A stretch of DNA of 36,318 bases from an uncultured Cytophagaceae bacterium (GTDB taxonomy: Bacteria; Bacteroidota; Bacteroidia; Cytophagales; Spirosomataceae), in NCBI GenBank assembly GCA_938008575.1, contig CALLKB010000197.1:1-36318 (forward strand), given 5' to 3'. Below, one piece after another: positions 1 through 7,525 of the stretch. The position numbers and the translations under genes were made by a program. Position 1 is the first letter of the stretch. Every line of letters starts with the position of its first letter. Under the pieces are notes generated by a model that made no database searches, was not told the origin of the DNA, and saw only the letters and a program-made list of their open reading frames with translations.

Positions 1-14
1 GGTATAAAAAGAAA

Positions 15-35
15 AGCCTACGAATTTCGCAGGCT
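15..35 (-). terminator. Intrinsic terminator of the amino-acid permease gene
   Basis: Read on the minus strand, an AGCCT/AGGCT stem with an inner CGAA/TTCG stem is followed by a T-rich tract (the A-rich bases 1-14). It lies about 50 nt past the permease stop codon, just beyond a heptamer array. Confidence 0.75.
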
Positions 36-39
36 ATCC

Positions 40-88
40 TTAACTCTCAGTTCTTCACTCTTCACTCTTACCTCTTCACTCTCACCTA
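40..88 (-). repeat. Heptanucleotide array, GAGTGAA family, at the permease stop
   Basis: Exactly seven 7-bp units on the minus strand. The first unit, TAGGTGA, contains the permease TAG stop codon (88-86); later units are variants such as GAGTGAA and GAGGTAA. The same family occurs at 12999, 13090, 16924 and 35894. Confidence 0.85.
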
Positions 89-1798
89 ATTCAACTTACT
101 CTTCCGATAACTATACCCAAAGTAAATAACAACCCCAGCTAAACACCAATAGGCAAATCGCTCCCAATTGGTCGCCCCCATTTGAGTCATTAGATATAGA
201 TTCACTAATAATCCCAAAATAGGAATTAAGGATAAGCGATGCGTGTAGCTGAAAAAAGCGAGCACTAACCAGATGATGAAAAAGCCCGACATGATCCAAT
301 GATCTGCCTTTGCCTCTCCTTCAAAATAGCTTCCCAACCAAGTTGACCATGAAACTGAATCAGGCAATGATAAATACAAGGCTACTACCCATGCCAAGCC
401 AACCCAAATAGAGGCATTAACATAAGGTATCCTAAACTTCGATTTCTTTTGATTCTCTGGATCCAAATCCAGAATCAACACACCCGCACATACCAGAACA
501 AAAGCAAACAAAGTACCAATACTGGACAAGTTGATCACTTCTTCCAAATTGGCAAATAATGCCGGCACACCCACCAAAACACCAGTCATAATCGTCGAAA
601 ACGACGGTGTACGATATTTCGGATGAATCCGCGCGAAAGCTTTTGGCAATAATCCGTCACGCGACATGGTCATCCAAATACGTGGCTGGCCTAATTGATA
701 GACCAATAATGCGCTTGTTAAGGCTATAACAGCACTCGCCGCCACAACTCCAGCTACTCCAGGCAAATTCACTTTCATGAACATAAAAGCCAAAGGATCT
801 TCGATTCCGGTCAATTGATGCGATGGAACGATTCCCGTTAGGACCAATGTCACCAACACATAAAGTGTCGTACAAATAATCAAAGCCCACATCATCGCCT
901 TTGGGATATCCCGTTGGGGATTTTTACACTCTTCTGCAGTCGTTGAAATGGAATCAAAACCTATATATGCAAAACAAACAGCAGCTACACTTTTCAAAAC
1001 ACCTGAAATACCATTGGGCGCGAAGGGTGTCCAATTTTCTACTTGTACGTAAAATGCCCCAACACCGATCACAATAGCGATGACCAACAATTTCAAAATA
1101 ACGAGAACATTGTTGGTGTTTTTTGATTCTTTGATTCCAATATAGACCAAATAAGTAATGGCAACTGTGATCAACAAGGCTGGTAAATTAGCTACAAAAT
1201 GCCATCCGAAGATCGTTGGCGCCGACTGGTAAGCCATATAGCCTTCTCGCAAGTTTACGTGCAAGGATTGTAAGGTTTGACCGGCTTGTAACATGGGCTC
1301 AGCTTCGACGAAAGCCCTTTTGGCCGACAAATAATCCATCGTCAAAAATTCCGGCACATGAATCCCGAGGCCCTCCATGAGATCAACGAAATATTTTGAC
1401 CAAGAAATCGCTACGGCTACATTGGAAATGGCATATTCAAGCAAGAGATTCCAACCCAAAATCCAAGCAACAATTTCGCCTAAACTTGTATATGCATAAG
1501 TATAAGCGCTACCACTAATAGGAACGGTAGCCGCGAAACGGGCATAGCAGAATGCGGTAAACATGCAGGCTAAGGCCGTAAAAACAAATAACATGGAAAC
1601 TGCAGGACCACCATTAGCCGATGCTTGACCGATTGCTGAGAAAATACTGGCACCAATAATCGCCGCAACGCCCATGAAAGTCAAATCACGAACGCCTAAA
1701 TTGCGATGCATTTGGCCCCCTTCTAACTTTTCAATTTCCAGTTGGTCTGAAATAATTTTATCTATTGACTTCTTACGAAAAAAGGAAGACCACATCAT
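86..1798 (-). CDS. APC-superfamily amino-acid permease (cationic amino-acid transporter-like)
   Basis: A 570-residue polytopic inner-membrane protein that probably imports amino acids by proton or solute coupling. After a charged, cytosolic N-terminus of about 35 residues, the first membrane segment carries GVAAIIGASIF, the unwound substrate-binding helix motif of the APC superfamily. About 12 to 14 hydrophobic segments follow. AYIGFDSISTTAEECKNP in the middle is typical of the CAT/YfnA-type branch. Length and motif order fit that family; the substrate cannot be read from sequence. The start is a tandem ATG-ATG, about 22 nt after the predicted transcription start. It is divergent from the glycosyltransferase gene across 88 bp and ends in its own terminator. 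Confidence 0.9.
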   Translation of the reverse strand: MMWSSFFRKKSIDKIISDQLEIEKLEGGQMHRNLGVRDLTFMGVAAIIGASIFSAIGQASANGGPAVSMLFVFTALACMFTAFCYARFAATVPISGSAYTYAYTSLGEIVAWILGWNLLLEYAISNVAVAISWSKYFVDLMEGLGIHVPEFLTMDYLSAKRAFVEAEPMLQAGQTLQSLHVNLREGYMAYQSAPTIFGWHFVANLPALLITVAITYLVYIGIKESKNTNNVLVILKLLVIAIVIGVGAFYVQVENWTPFAPNGISGVLKSVAAVCFAYIGFDSISTTAEECKNPQRDIPKAMMWALIICTTLYVLVTLVLTGIVPSHQLTGIEDPLAFMFMKVNLPGVAGVVAASAVIALTSALLVYQLGQPRIWMTMSRDGLLPKAFARIHPKYRTPSFSTIMTGVLVGVPALFANLEEVINLSSIGTLFAFVLVCAGVLILDLDPENQKKSKFRIPYVNASIWVGLAWVVALYLSLPDSVSWSTWLGSYFEGEAKADHWIMSGFFIIWLVLAFFSYTHRLSLIPILGLLVNLYLMTQMGATNWERFAYWCLAGVVIYFGYSYRKSKLN

Positions 1799-1827
1799 AT
1801 AAGCTTGTTGATTATTGTAACGAAGAA

Positions 1828-1835
1828 CAAAAATA
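1828..1835 (-). promoter_or_regulatory. Candidate -7 box for the permease gene
   Basis: TATTTTTG on the minus strand matches the Bacteroidota -7 consensus TAnnTTTG and would start transcription about 22 nt before the ATG. No clear TTTG lies 19 to 21 nt upstream, so the -33 element is weak. Confidence 0.5.
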
Positions 1836-1873
1836 CATCTTTCTCAAAGAAATTCTAATTAAACGAAAAGCCT

Positions 1874-1881
1874 TACCTTTG
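1874..1881 (+). promoter_or_regulatory. Candidate -7 box for the glycosyltransferase gene
   Basis: TACCTTTG is a perfect TAnnTTTG match only five bases before the ATG at 1887. Transcription would then start at or near the start codon, giving a leaderless or nearly leaderless mRNA. No convincing -33 element is seen. Confidence 0.45.
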
Positions 1882-1886
1882 TAAGC

Positions 1887-2891
1887 ATGTCAGTAGCCGT
1901 CGTCATTTTAAACTACAATGGAAAAGCATTTCTCTCGAAATTCCTTCCAAAAGTAATCTCTACAAGTCCAGAAGGAGTAATCTATGTAGCAGACAACGGC
2001 TCCACAGATGATTCTATCGCATTCGTTCAATCGGAATTCCCTCAAGTCAAACTGATTCATTCAAGCCAAAACCTAGGCTATGCCGGAGGTTACAATTATG
2101 CACTCAAACAAATTGATGCCGAATACTATGTGCTCATGAACTCGGATATTGAACCCAAGGAACATTGGCTGGGCAATTTATTAGCCTATTTCCAGGCAAA
2201 TCCCCAGGTGGCTGCGGCCCAACCGTTTATTTTATCTTATCAAGAGCCTCATAAATTCGAATATGCTGGCGCTGCAGGAGGCTACTGGGATCGATATGGG
2301 TATGCATTTTGCAGAGGTCGTATCTTTGACACGATAGAAAATCAAACGAATCAATATGAAAGTGCGCTCGTCAATTGGGCTACCGGAGCCTGTCTAATGG
2401 TTCGATCAAGCGTATATTGGGAAGTTGGAGGACTTGATGCCTATTTCTTTGCCCACATGGAAGAAATAGACCTTTGTTGGCGCATGCAACGCGCAGGCTA
2501 CAACATTGCCGCTGTCTCAACAAGCGAAGTGCTTCACGTCGGTGGAGGAACATTAGCACAAGGAAATCCGCAAAAGACCTACCTGAATTTTCGAAATAAC
2601 TTAATCTTATTGTATAAGAACCTTCCTACGAAAAAGCGATTGGGGATATTATTTACACGAATGCTTCTTGACGGTTTGGCAGGAGTACAATTTCTATTAA
2701 AAGGAGAATTCAAGCAAATCTTAGCAATCTTAAGAGCACATCGCGACTTTTATGGCTATGTATTTTTCAAGAAAAACAAAGAAAATTTGGCAGCTGAATT
2801 AGCCAAAAAGGAAGTGATAAGTTACCAAGGAAGCATTGTTTGGGACTACTTCATTCGCAAAATCAAGCAATTCCCAGCGCTGCGATTTTAA
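1887..2891 (+). CDS. Family 2 glycosyltransferase (rhamnosyltransferase-like)
   Basis: A 334-residue GT-A fold enzyme that transfers a sugar from a nucleotide-sugar to a surface polysaccharide or lipid acceptor at the cytosolic face of the membrane. VILNYNG (residues 6-12) and VADNGSTD (34-41) form the nucleotide-binding start. NSDIEP (85-90) is the metal-binding DxD-type site. FAHMEEIDLCWRMQRAGY, near residue 200, is the acceptor-side motif of the branch that includes rhamnosyltransferases. The C-terminal 70 residues are basic and hydrophobic, suggesting membrane association. It stands alone with no polysaccharide cluster around it, so donor and acceptor are unknown. Its last four bases overlap the convergent pspC-like gene. 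Confidence 0.88.
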   Translation: MSVAVVILNYNGKAFLSKFLPKVISTSPEGVIYVADNGSTDDSIAFVQSEFPQVKLIHSSQNLGYAGGYNYALKQIDAEYYVLMNSDIEPKEHWLGNLLAYFQANPQVAAAQPFILSYQEPHKFEYAGAAGGYWDRYGYAFCRGRIFDTIENQTNQYESALVNWATGACLMVRSSVYWEVGGLDAYFFAHMEEIDLCWRMQRAGYNIAAVSTSEVLHVGGGTLAQGNPQKTYLNFRNNLILLYKNLPTKKRLGILFTRMLLDGLAGVQFLLKGEFKQILAILRAHRDFYGYVFFKKNKENLAAELAKKEVISYQGSIVWDYFIRKIKQFPALRF

Positions 2892-3109
2892 ATATCCCAA
2901 ACAGACGGATTGTTTCGCTGACGCAAATACCGACGAATATTCATCCAAAAGGCTAAGATTAAATAGATAATAATGGGGGAACCCAAGGTCAGAAAAGAAG
3001 TGTAAATAAAATACAAGCGAATACTACTTGTTGATATTTTAAACTTTTCACCTAATCGCGTACAAACCCCAAAGGCCTGATTTTCAACAAAGTATTTCAA
3101 TCTGTACAT
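2888..3109 (-). CDS. PspC-domain small membrane protein
   Basis: A 73-residue protein whose whole length is a PspC-type domain. An amphipathic start (YFVENQAFGVCTRLGEKF) contains the GVC motif of the family, then SSIRLYFIYTSFLTLGSPIIIYLILAFW supplies one long or two short membrane segments, ending in a basic tail. PspC in enterobacteria is an inner-membrane stress sensor. Bacteroidota commonly carry short stand-alone versions of unknown role, and this matches that form. Nothing nearby resembles PspA, PspB or PspF. It converges on the glycosyltransferase gene with a 4-bp tail overlap and no visible terminator between them. Confidence 0.85.
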   Translation of the reverse strand: MYRLKYFVENQAFGVCTRLGEKFKISTSSIRLYFIYTSFLTLGSPIIIYLILAFWMNIRRYLRQRNNPSVWDI

Positions 3110-3129
3110 CGCAATTTATTTAGGTTCTG

Positions 3130-3137
3130 CAAAATTA
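3130..3137 (-). promoter_or_regulatory. Candidate -7 box for the PspC-like gene
   Basis: TAATTTTG on the minus strand matches TAnnTTTG and places the transcription start about 14 nt before the ATG at 3109. The -33 element is not evident. Confidence 0.45.
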
Positions 3138-3246
3138 GATTTTTTTCGCCATTTAAAGAAAAAAAGACATCGAATAAATAAAGTACAATAAAATAAAGGA
3201 AAAGTATTAATTTATCTTCAATTAACTGATAATTAATTACAAAATG

Positions 3247-3277
3247 CTTGCATACAATTATATTTTTTCTACATTTG
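3247..3277 (+). promoter_or_regulatory. Promoter of the cold-shock gene with a long 5' leader
   Basis: CTTG at 3247-3250, 19 bases, then TACATTTG at 3270-3277 matches the Bacteroidota TTTG-N19-TAnnTTTG layout closely. The predicted start near 3283 leaves a leader of about 138 nt before the ATG at 3421. The remaining stretch from 3110 to 3246 is very AT-rich and holds nothing else I can identify beyond the minus-strand -7 box. Confidence 0.6.
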
Positions 3278-3420
3278 AGCACTTAAAAGATTTAATTCAG
3301 CCATAGTTCAGACTTCTCCTCTCTAGTATCTCCCACTATTTATAGTTTTGATTCTAAAGTTTGCTTCGTCTTCTAGCGCAGAACAATCGATTTGAGTATT
3401 AATTTTTTAACATTATTTTT

Positions 3421-3615
3421 ATGCAAACTGGTAAAGTAAAATTTTTCAACGAGACTAAAGGATTCGGATTCATCGTTGATGATCAAACAGGCGAAGACAT
3501 TTTCGTACACGTAACTGGCCTTTCAGGTGTTACAATTCGCGAAAACGATTCAGTATCTTACGAGGTAACTGATGGAAAGCGCGGAGCAAACGCAATCAAC
3601 GTAAAGAAAATCTAA
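3421..3615 (+). CDS. Cold-shock domain protein (CspA family)
   Basis: A 64-residue single-domain OB-fold protein that binds single-stranded RNA and DNA and melts mRNA structure. RNP1 is KGFGFI (13-18) and RNP2 is DIFVHV (26-31), with the usual aromatic residues at FF (8-9). Length is normal for the family. The long untranslated leader from the upstream promoter resembles the regulated leaders of cold-shock genes elsewhere, so post-transcriptional control is likely, although temperature response cannot be read here. No Shine-Dalgarno sequence precedes the ATG; the region is A/T-rich instead. It is monocistronic and ends in a bidirectional terminator shared with lysS. Confidence 0.95.
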   Translation: MQTGKVKFFNETKGFGFIVDDQTGEDIFVHVTGLSGVTIRENDSVSYEVTDGKRGANAINVKKI

Positions 3616-3699
3616 TTTTCGCACGTTTAATTTGATTAGAGCAAATCAGTAGATTTCAATATATAGTATTGCCCCATTGATCTCTAGTTAAAGAGAAAT

Positions 3700-3728
3700 A
3701 AAAAAGCCTTCTTCGGAAGGCTTTTTTA
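3700..3728. terminator. Bidirectional intrinsic terminator between csp and lysS
   Basis: GCCTTC-TTCG-GAAGGC is a perfect 6-bp stem with a UUCG-type tetraloop. It is flanked by an A run on the left and a T run on the right, so it serves the cold-shock gene on the plus strand and lysS on the minus strand. Confidence 0.93.
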
Positions 3729-3739
3729 TTTAACAGCAA

Positions 3740-5452
3740 TTATCCAATCCAGGCGATTACCTCATCTTTCGTAGGCATGCCTGCATCAATCTTCAATTTC
3801 TTACGCATTCCTCCTAAGTCGTTAAATACTTTATTGGGATTTGCTTCCTTCAATTGATCCAATGTCAATATACCCATTTTTTGAAGGGCTGGAATCCAAA
3901 TTTCAGGCACACCTGCATTGGTAAATTCGCTATCTGACGAAACTTCTTTGATAACTTCCGGACGCATTTGCGGGAAGAACAATACTTCTTGAATCGATAC
4001 TTGATTCGTCATTAACATGGTTAATCGGTCAATACCAATTCCAATTCCTGAGGTTGGTGGCATCGCATATTCCAAAGAACGCAAGAAATCGTAATCCATT
4101 GCCATCGCCTCATCATCTCCTTTTTCAGCTAAACGCAATTGATCTTCAAAACGCTCTTTTTGATCAATCGGATCATTTAACTCGGAATAAGCATTGGCGA
4201 TTTCTTTTCCGTTCACGAATAATTCAAAACGCTCTACTAAGCCTTCTTTCGAACGGTGTTTTTTCGTCAATGGCGACATTTCTACCGGATAGTCCGTAAT
4301 GAAAGTCGGCTGAATCAAGTTGGCCTCCACCTTTTCTCCAAATAACTCATCGATCAACTTACCTTTTCCCATTTGGGTATCCACTTCCATTCCTAAACTA
4401 AGGCAATGTTTACGCAATTCATCTTCCGACATAGCATCAACATCCACACCCGCATATTGTTGGATAGCACCTGATATAGTTAATCGCGGATAAGGTCCTG
4501 CAAATTCGATATCATTATCGCCTACGCGCAATTTGGTTTGACCATGTAAAGTCTGAGCAACTGTTTGGAAGATGGTTTCTGTCAAATCCATCATCCAATG
4601 GTAATCTTTATAGGCAACATAAAATTCCAAGGAAGTAAATTCCGGATTATGTGTCCGGTCCATTCCTTCATTGCGGAACATTTTACCAAATTCATAGACA
4701 CCATCAAAACCGCCTACGATCAAACGCTTCAAATACAACTCATTTGCAATACGCAAATAAAGTGGCATGTCTAAGGTATTGTGGTGTGTATTAAACGGTC
4801 GGGCAGCAGCACCCCCATGAACGGCTTGCAACACAGGTGTTTCCACCTCTAACCAACCGCGTTCATCAAACATCGAACGCATGGTCGAAACAATCTTCGC
4901 ACGTTTGATAAAAATATCTTTTACTTGCGGGTTAACAATTAAATCCACATAGCGCTGACGATAACGCATTTCAGGATCTGAAAATGCATCATACGTTTGG
5001 CCCTCAGCTTCTTTCACAACTGGCAGTGGACGCAAAGCCTTCGACAACAAGGTAAATTCACGAACATGCACCGAAATTTCACCTACCTGTGTTGTAAATG
5101 CGTATCCTTTGACTCCGATAATATCTCCGATATCCAACAACTTTTTGAATACCGTATTGTATAAGGTTTTATCTTCTCCTGGGCATAAATCATCCCGACG
5201 GAAATACAATTGAATACGTCCTCCAGCATCCTGCAATTCAGCGAATGAAGCATTTCCCATAATACGGAAACCCATCAAGCGACCCGCAAGAACAACTTCC
5301 TGATAATTTGCCTTTTCAGGTGAGTAATTGGCCAAAATTTCTGCCGAATGTACGTTTACCGGATATTCAGCCGCTGGATATGGGTCGATCCCCATGGCCA
5401 TTAACTCTTGTCTCTTTTGCCTACGCAGCTGTTCTTGTTCACTTAAAATCAT
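3740..5452 (-). CDS. lysS: Lysyl-tRNA synthetase, class II
   Basis: A 570-residue cytosolic enzyme that charges tRNA-Lys. An N-terminal OB-fold anticodon-binding domain (about residues 55-150) precedes the class II catalytic domain. Motif 2 is [19 protein letters not shown] and motif 3 is [12 protein letters not shown] near residue 480. The 70 residues after motif 3 form an extension (from [16 protein letters not shown] to the end) that I associate with Bacteroidota LysRS. An ATG-like alternative start lies 10 codons upstream at 5482, but it falls inside the predicted -7 box at 5480-5487, so the start at 5452 is preferred. It terminates at the hairpin shared with the cold-shock gene and is divergent from degP. 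Confidence 0.95.
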   Translation of the reverse strand: MILSEQEQLRRQKRQELMAMGIDPYPAAEYPVNVHSAEILANYSPEKANYQEVVLAGRLMGFRIMGNASFAELQDAGGRIQLYFRRDDLCPGEDKTLYNTVFKKLLDIGDIIGVKGYAFTTQVGEISVHVREFTLLSKALRPLPVVKEAEGQTYDAFSDPEMRYRQRYVDLIVNPQVKDIFIKRAKIVSTMRSMFDERGWLEVETPVLQAVHGGAAARPFNTHHNTLDMPLYLRIANELYLKRLIVGGFDGVYEFGKMFRNEGMDRTHNPEFTSLEFYVAYKDYHWMMDLTETIFQTVAQTLHGQTKLRVGDNDIEFAGPYPRLTISGAIQQYAGVDVDAMSEDELRKHCLSLGMEVDTQMGKGKLIDELFGEKVEANLIQPTFITDYPVEMSPLTKKHRSKEGLVERFELFVNGKEIANAYSELNDPIDQKERFEDQLRLAEKGDDEAMAMDYDFLRSLEYAMPPTSGIGIGIDRLTMLMTNQVSIQEVLFFPQMRPEVIKEVSSDSEFTNAGVPEIWIPALQKMGILTLDQLKEANPNKVFNDLGGMRKKLKIDAGMPTKDEVIAWIG

Positions 5453-5479
5453 CAGAATATAAGGGATAAAATGAAGCCA

Positions 5480-5487
5480 CAAAAATA
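5480..5487 (-). promoter_or_regulatory. Candidate -7 box for lysS
   Basis: TATTTTTG on the minus strand fits TAnnTTTG. Transcription would begin near 5473, about 20 nt before the ATG at 5452, which rules out the longer reading frame start at 5482. The -33 region is only T-rich. Confidence 0.5.
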
Positions 5488-5618
5488 GCCATTTCTCTTG
5501 GCAAATAAAAGTTGATTACAATTCTTAAAACTTGTTAATTCGATTTTACGTTTAGCAGTTAAAACGAATTTTCGATTAAATTCGTAAATCAAATACTAAC
5601 CCTTTTACAAATCGCAAG

Positions 5619-7100
5619 ATGGAAATGAAAAATCAATTAAAATCCTACGTAGTCATCGCCCTATTATCCAGCGGGGTAACCTTGGGGGCATATCAATTAC
5701 TTAATTTAGGGAATCAATCGAATTTCAGTGATTCTCCATCCGCTTTCACAAGCAATGTATCCAATATTACCGCAGCAGGTAGCCCGGGTGAATTCACTTA
5801 TGCAGCCGAAAAAACAACGCCAGCCGTTGTGCACATCAAAACCAAAATGGAACAAAGACAACGTCAGTTTTCGAGTCCTTTCGATGACTTGTTTGGTGGA
5901 TTTGGTGATCCATTCGGTGGAGGTGGCCGCCGACAAGCTCCTCAGCAGGCGGAGGCATCGGGATCGGGTGTTATTATTAGTGCAGACGGATATATCGTTA
6001 CGAACAATCACGTCGTAGCTGAAGCAACAGAAATCTCCGTAATGTTAAATGACAAACGTGAATTTAAAGCGAAAGTCATTTCAACGGACCCATCTTCAGA
6101 CTTAGCCGTTATTCAAATCAAAGCAAACGATTTACCCTTCTTAACATTTGGTGATTCTGATGCATTAAAAGTGGGCGAATGGGTATTAGCTGTGGGCAAT
6201 CCATTTAATTTAGAGTCGACCGTAACAGCGGGTATCGTATCAGCCAAAGGTCGCCAAAACATCATCGACCGCGATGATGAAAAAGCCGCAAATCCTTTAG
6301 AATCCTTCATTCAAACAGATGCTGCAGTTAATCCGGGCAACTCGGGGGGCGCATTGGTCAACTTGAAAGGTGAACTAATTGGAATTAATACCGCCATATA
6401 TTCACGCACGGGCCAATTTGCTGGCAATTCTTTCGCGGTACCAGTAAGTATTGTTAAGAAAGTGTCAGCTGATTTAATCAAATATGGTAATGTACAACGC
6501 GGATTCTTGGGCGTTAGCATCATGGAAGTCAATTCGAAATTGGTTGACGAAAAGGATCTAAAAGTATCAACAGGTGTTTATGTAGGCGGATTCTCTGAGA
6601 ATTCTGCGGCTAAAGCAGCGGGAATCAAAATCAATGACGTCATTACTAAAATTGACGGCATGGAAACAAAGACATCGGCGAAGTTGATGGAAATTGTGGG
6701 CCGCAAGCGTCCAGGTGAAACGCTTAATGTAACTGTTAATCGCGATGGTCAAAACAAAGACTTCACAGTTACCTTAAAAAACAAAGATGGCAATACTGCT
6801 ATTTTGAAAGGAGAAACAGGAGAATCATATAAATCTGAATTCCTAGGTGCGAAATTTGGCGCATTGAGCAGCTCAGATAAGGAGAAATTCAATGTAAGTT
6901 CTGGTGTCAAAGTAATTGAAGTGTTACCTGAAGGACGTTTGGAAATGTATGGTTTATCCAAAGGATCCATCATCACAAAGATAAATGACAAAGCAGTAAA
7001 TAACCCGAAAGAAGCTGCTGAATTACTAGAAGCACGCAAAGGCCGCACGAAGCTGGAGGGCATTGATGTGGATGGGTCAAGGTTTATTTATGTGTTGTAA
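5619..7100 (+). CDS. DegP/HtrA-type periplasmic serine protease with two PDZ domains
   Basis: A 493-residue Do-family protease and chaperone for misfolded envelope proteins. Residues 9-28 form a signal anchor. The trypsin-like domain has the full triad: H131 in TNNHVV, D161 in SDLAVI and S242 in GNSGGAL. A Gly/Phe-rich linker (about 84-104) precedes it, as in the LA loop of DegP. PDZ1 covers about residues 270-370 and PDZ2 about 395-490, including VLPEGRLEMYGLSKGSII. Length and architecture fit Bacteroidota DegP/DegQ. The ATG at 5625 (third codon) is an equally possible start. It is divergent from lysS over 166 bp with no clear promoter match. A heptamer array begins two bases after the stop. 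Confidence 0.93.
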   Translation: MEMKNQLKSYVVIALLSSGVTLGAYQLLNLGNQSNFSDSPSAFTSNVSNITAAGSPGEFTYAAEKTTPAVVHIKTKMEQRQRQFSSPFDDLFGGFGDPFGGGGRRQAPQQAEASGSGVIISADGYIVTNNHVVAEATEISVMLNDKREFKAKVISTDPSSDLAVIQIKANDLPFLTFGDSDALKVGEWVLAVGNPFNLESTVTAGIVSAKGRQNIIDRDDEKAANPLESFIQTDAAVNPGNSGGALVNLKGELIGINTAIYSRTGQFAGNSFAVPVSIVKKVSADLIKYGNVQRGFLGVSIMEVNSKLVDEKDLKVSTGVYVGGFSENSAAKAAGIKINDVITKIDGMETKTSAKLMEIVGRKRPGETLNVTVNRDGQNKDFTVTLKNKDGNTAILKGETGESYKSEFLGAKFGALSSSDKEKFNVSSGVKVIEVLPEGRLEMYGLSKGSIITKINDKAVNNPKEAAELLEARKGRTKLEGIDVDGSRFIYVL

Positions 7101-7102
7101 AC

Positions 7103-7207
7103 AGTCGGCAGTCGCTAGTCACTAGTCGCTAGTCGGCAGTTACTATTCATCAATCGCTAGTCGGCAGTTGCTAGTCATCAATCGCTAGTCGCTAGTCGGC
7201 AGTAATA
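7103..7207 (+). repeat. Heptanucleotide array, AGTCGCT family (15 units)
   Basis: Fifteen back-to-back 7-bp units start two bases after the degP stop. Variants include AGTCGCT, AGTCGGC, AGTCACT and AATCGCT. The 7-bp register never slips. Most units create a TAG triplet on the plus strand. Confidence 0.92.
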
Positions 7208-7280
7208 AGCTGACAGCGATTTTACTAAAGCAAAAAAGCCTCGCTTGGGAATCCAGGTGGGGCTTTTTTTATGGGGGCTA
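7205..7280 (+). repeat. Terminator module, intact copy
   Basis: The segment from ATAAGC through the terminator to GGCTA is matched, with many changes, by 7340-7412. The two copies are separated by an AGTCGCT array, indicating a segmental duplication. Confidence 0.7.
7229..7271 (+). terminator. Intrinsic terminator of degP
   Basis: An A-run, then GCC-TCGCTTGG, loop GAAT, CCAGGTGG-GGC and a run of seven T. All stem positions pair if G-U pairs are allowed. It lies between two AGTCGCT arrays. Confidence 0.9.
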
Positions 7281-7342
7281 GTTGTCAGTCGCTAGTCGTC
7301 AGTCACTAGTCGCTAGTCATCAGTCACTAGTCGCTAGTCATA
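7280..7342 (+). repeat. Heptanucleotide array, AGTCGCT family (9 units)
   Basis: Nine contiguous 7-bp units, including AGTCGCT, AGTCACT, AGTCATC and AGTCGTC, lie between the intact degP terminator and its decayed copy. Confidence 0.9.
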
Positions 7343-7412
7343 AGCTTTTAGCGACAATACTAAAAATAAAAGCCTCACTTATAAATCCTAGTGGGAATTA
7401 ATATGATGGCTA
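7340..7412 (+). repeat. Terminator module, decayed copy
   Basis: This aligns with 7205-7280: ATAAGC, then AGCGA, then ACTAAA, an AAGCCTC left arm, AATCC, GTGGG, and ATGG..GGCTA at the end. The right arm and T run have been lost (GTGGGAATTAAT), so it is unlikely to terminate. Confidence 0.68.
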
Positions 7413-7420
7413 ATTTATCC

Positions 7421-7455
7421 GACTAATGACTAGTGACTAGCGACTGACGACTATT
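7421..7455 (-). repeat. Heptanucleotide array, AGTCGCT family, inverted (5 units)
   Basis: Five units read on the minus strand (plus-strand forms GACTAGC, GACTAGT). The orientation is opposite to the arrays at 7103 and 7280 but co-directional with pdhB, beyond whose terminator it lies. Confidence 0.85.
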
Positions 7456-7488
7456 AAAAAAGCCCCACCTGGAAAACCAAGCAGGGCT
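7449..7488 (-). terminator. Intrinsic terminator of pdhB
   Basis: On the minus strand AAGCCCTGCTTGG pairs across a TTTT loop with CCAGGTGGGGCTT, followed by a T run (plus-strand A run 7456-7461). The stem resembles the degP terminator in inverted orientation. Confidence 0.85.
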
Positions 7489-7497
7489 TAAATTATA

Positions 7498-7525
7498 CTG
7501 ACCACTGATCACAGACCACTGTCAA
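7498..7525 (-). repeat. Heptanucleotide array, TGGTCAG family (4 units)
   Basis: Four 7-bp units (plus-strand forms CTGACCA, CTGATCA, CAGACCA) touch the pdhB stop codon at 7526 with no gap. This is a fourth sequence family with the same 7-bp period. Confidence 0.75.

Noticed and set aside
3097..3282. Minus-strand 61-codon frame upstream of the PspC-like gene
   Set aside because: Very AT-rich, biased to Phe/Leu/Ile/Asn, overlaps the csp and pspC promoter boxes and has no recognisable domain.
5706..7063. Several open frames inside degP on both strands
   Set aside because: They lie fully within the well-supported protease gene, lack family motifs and have no promoter or operon context.
7103..7342. 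CRISPR array
   Set aside because: Units are 7 bp, contiguous and degenerate. There are no 20-40 bp unique spacers and no cas genes.
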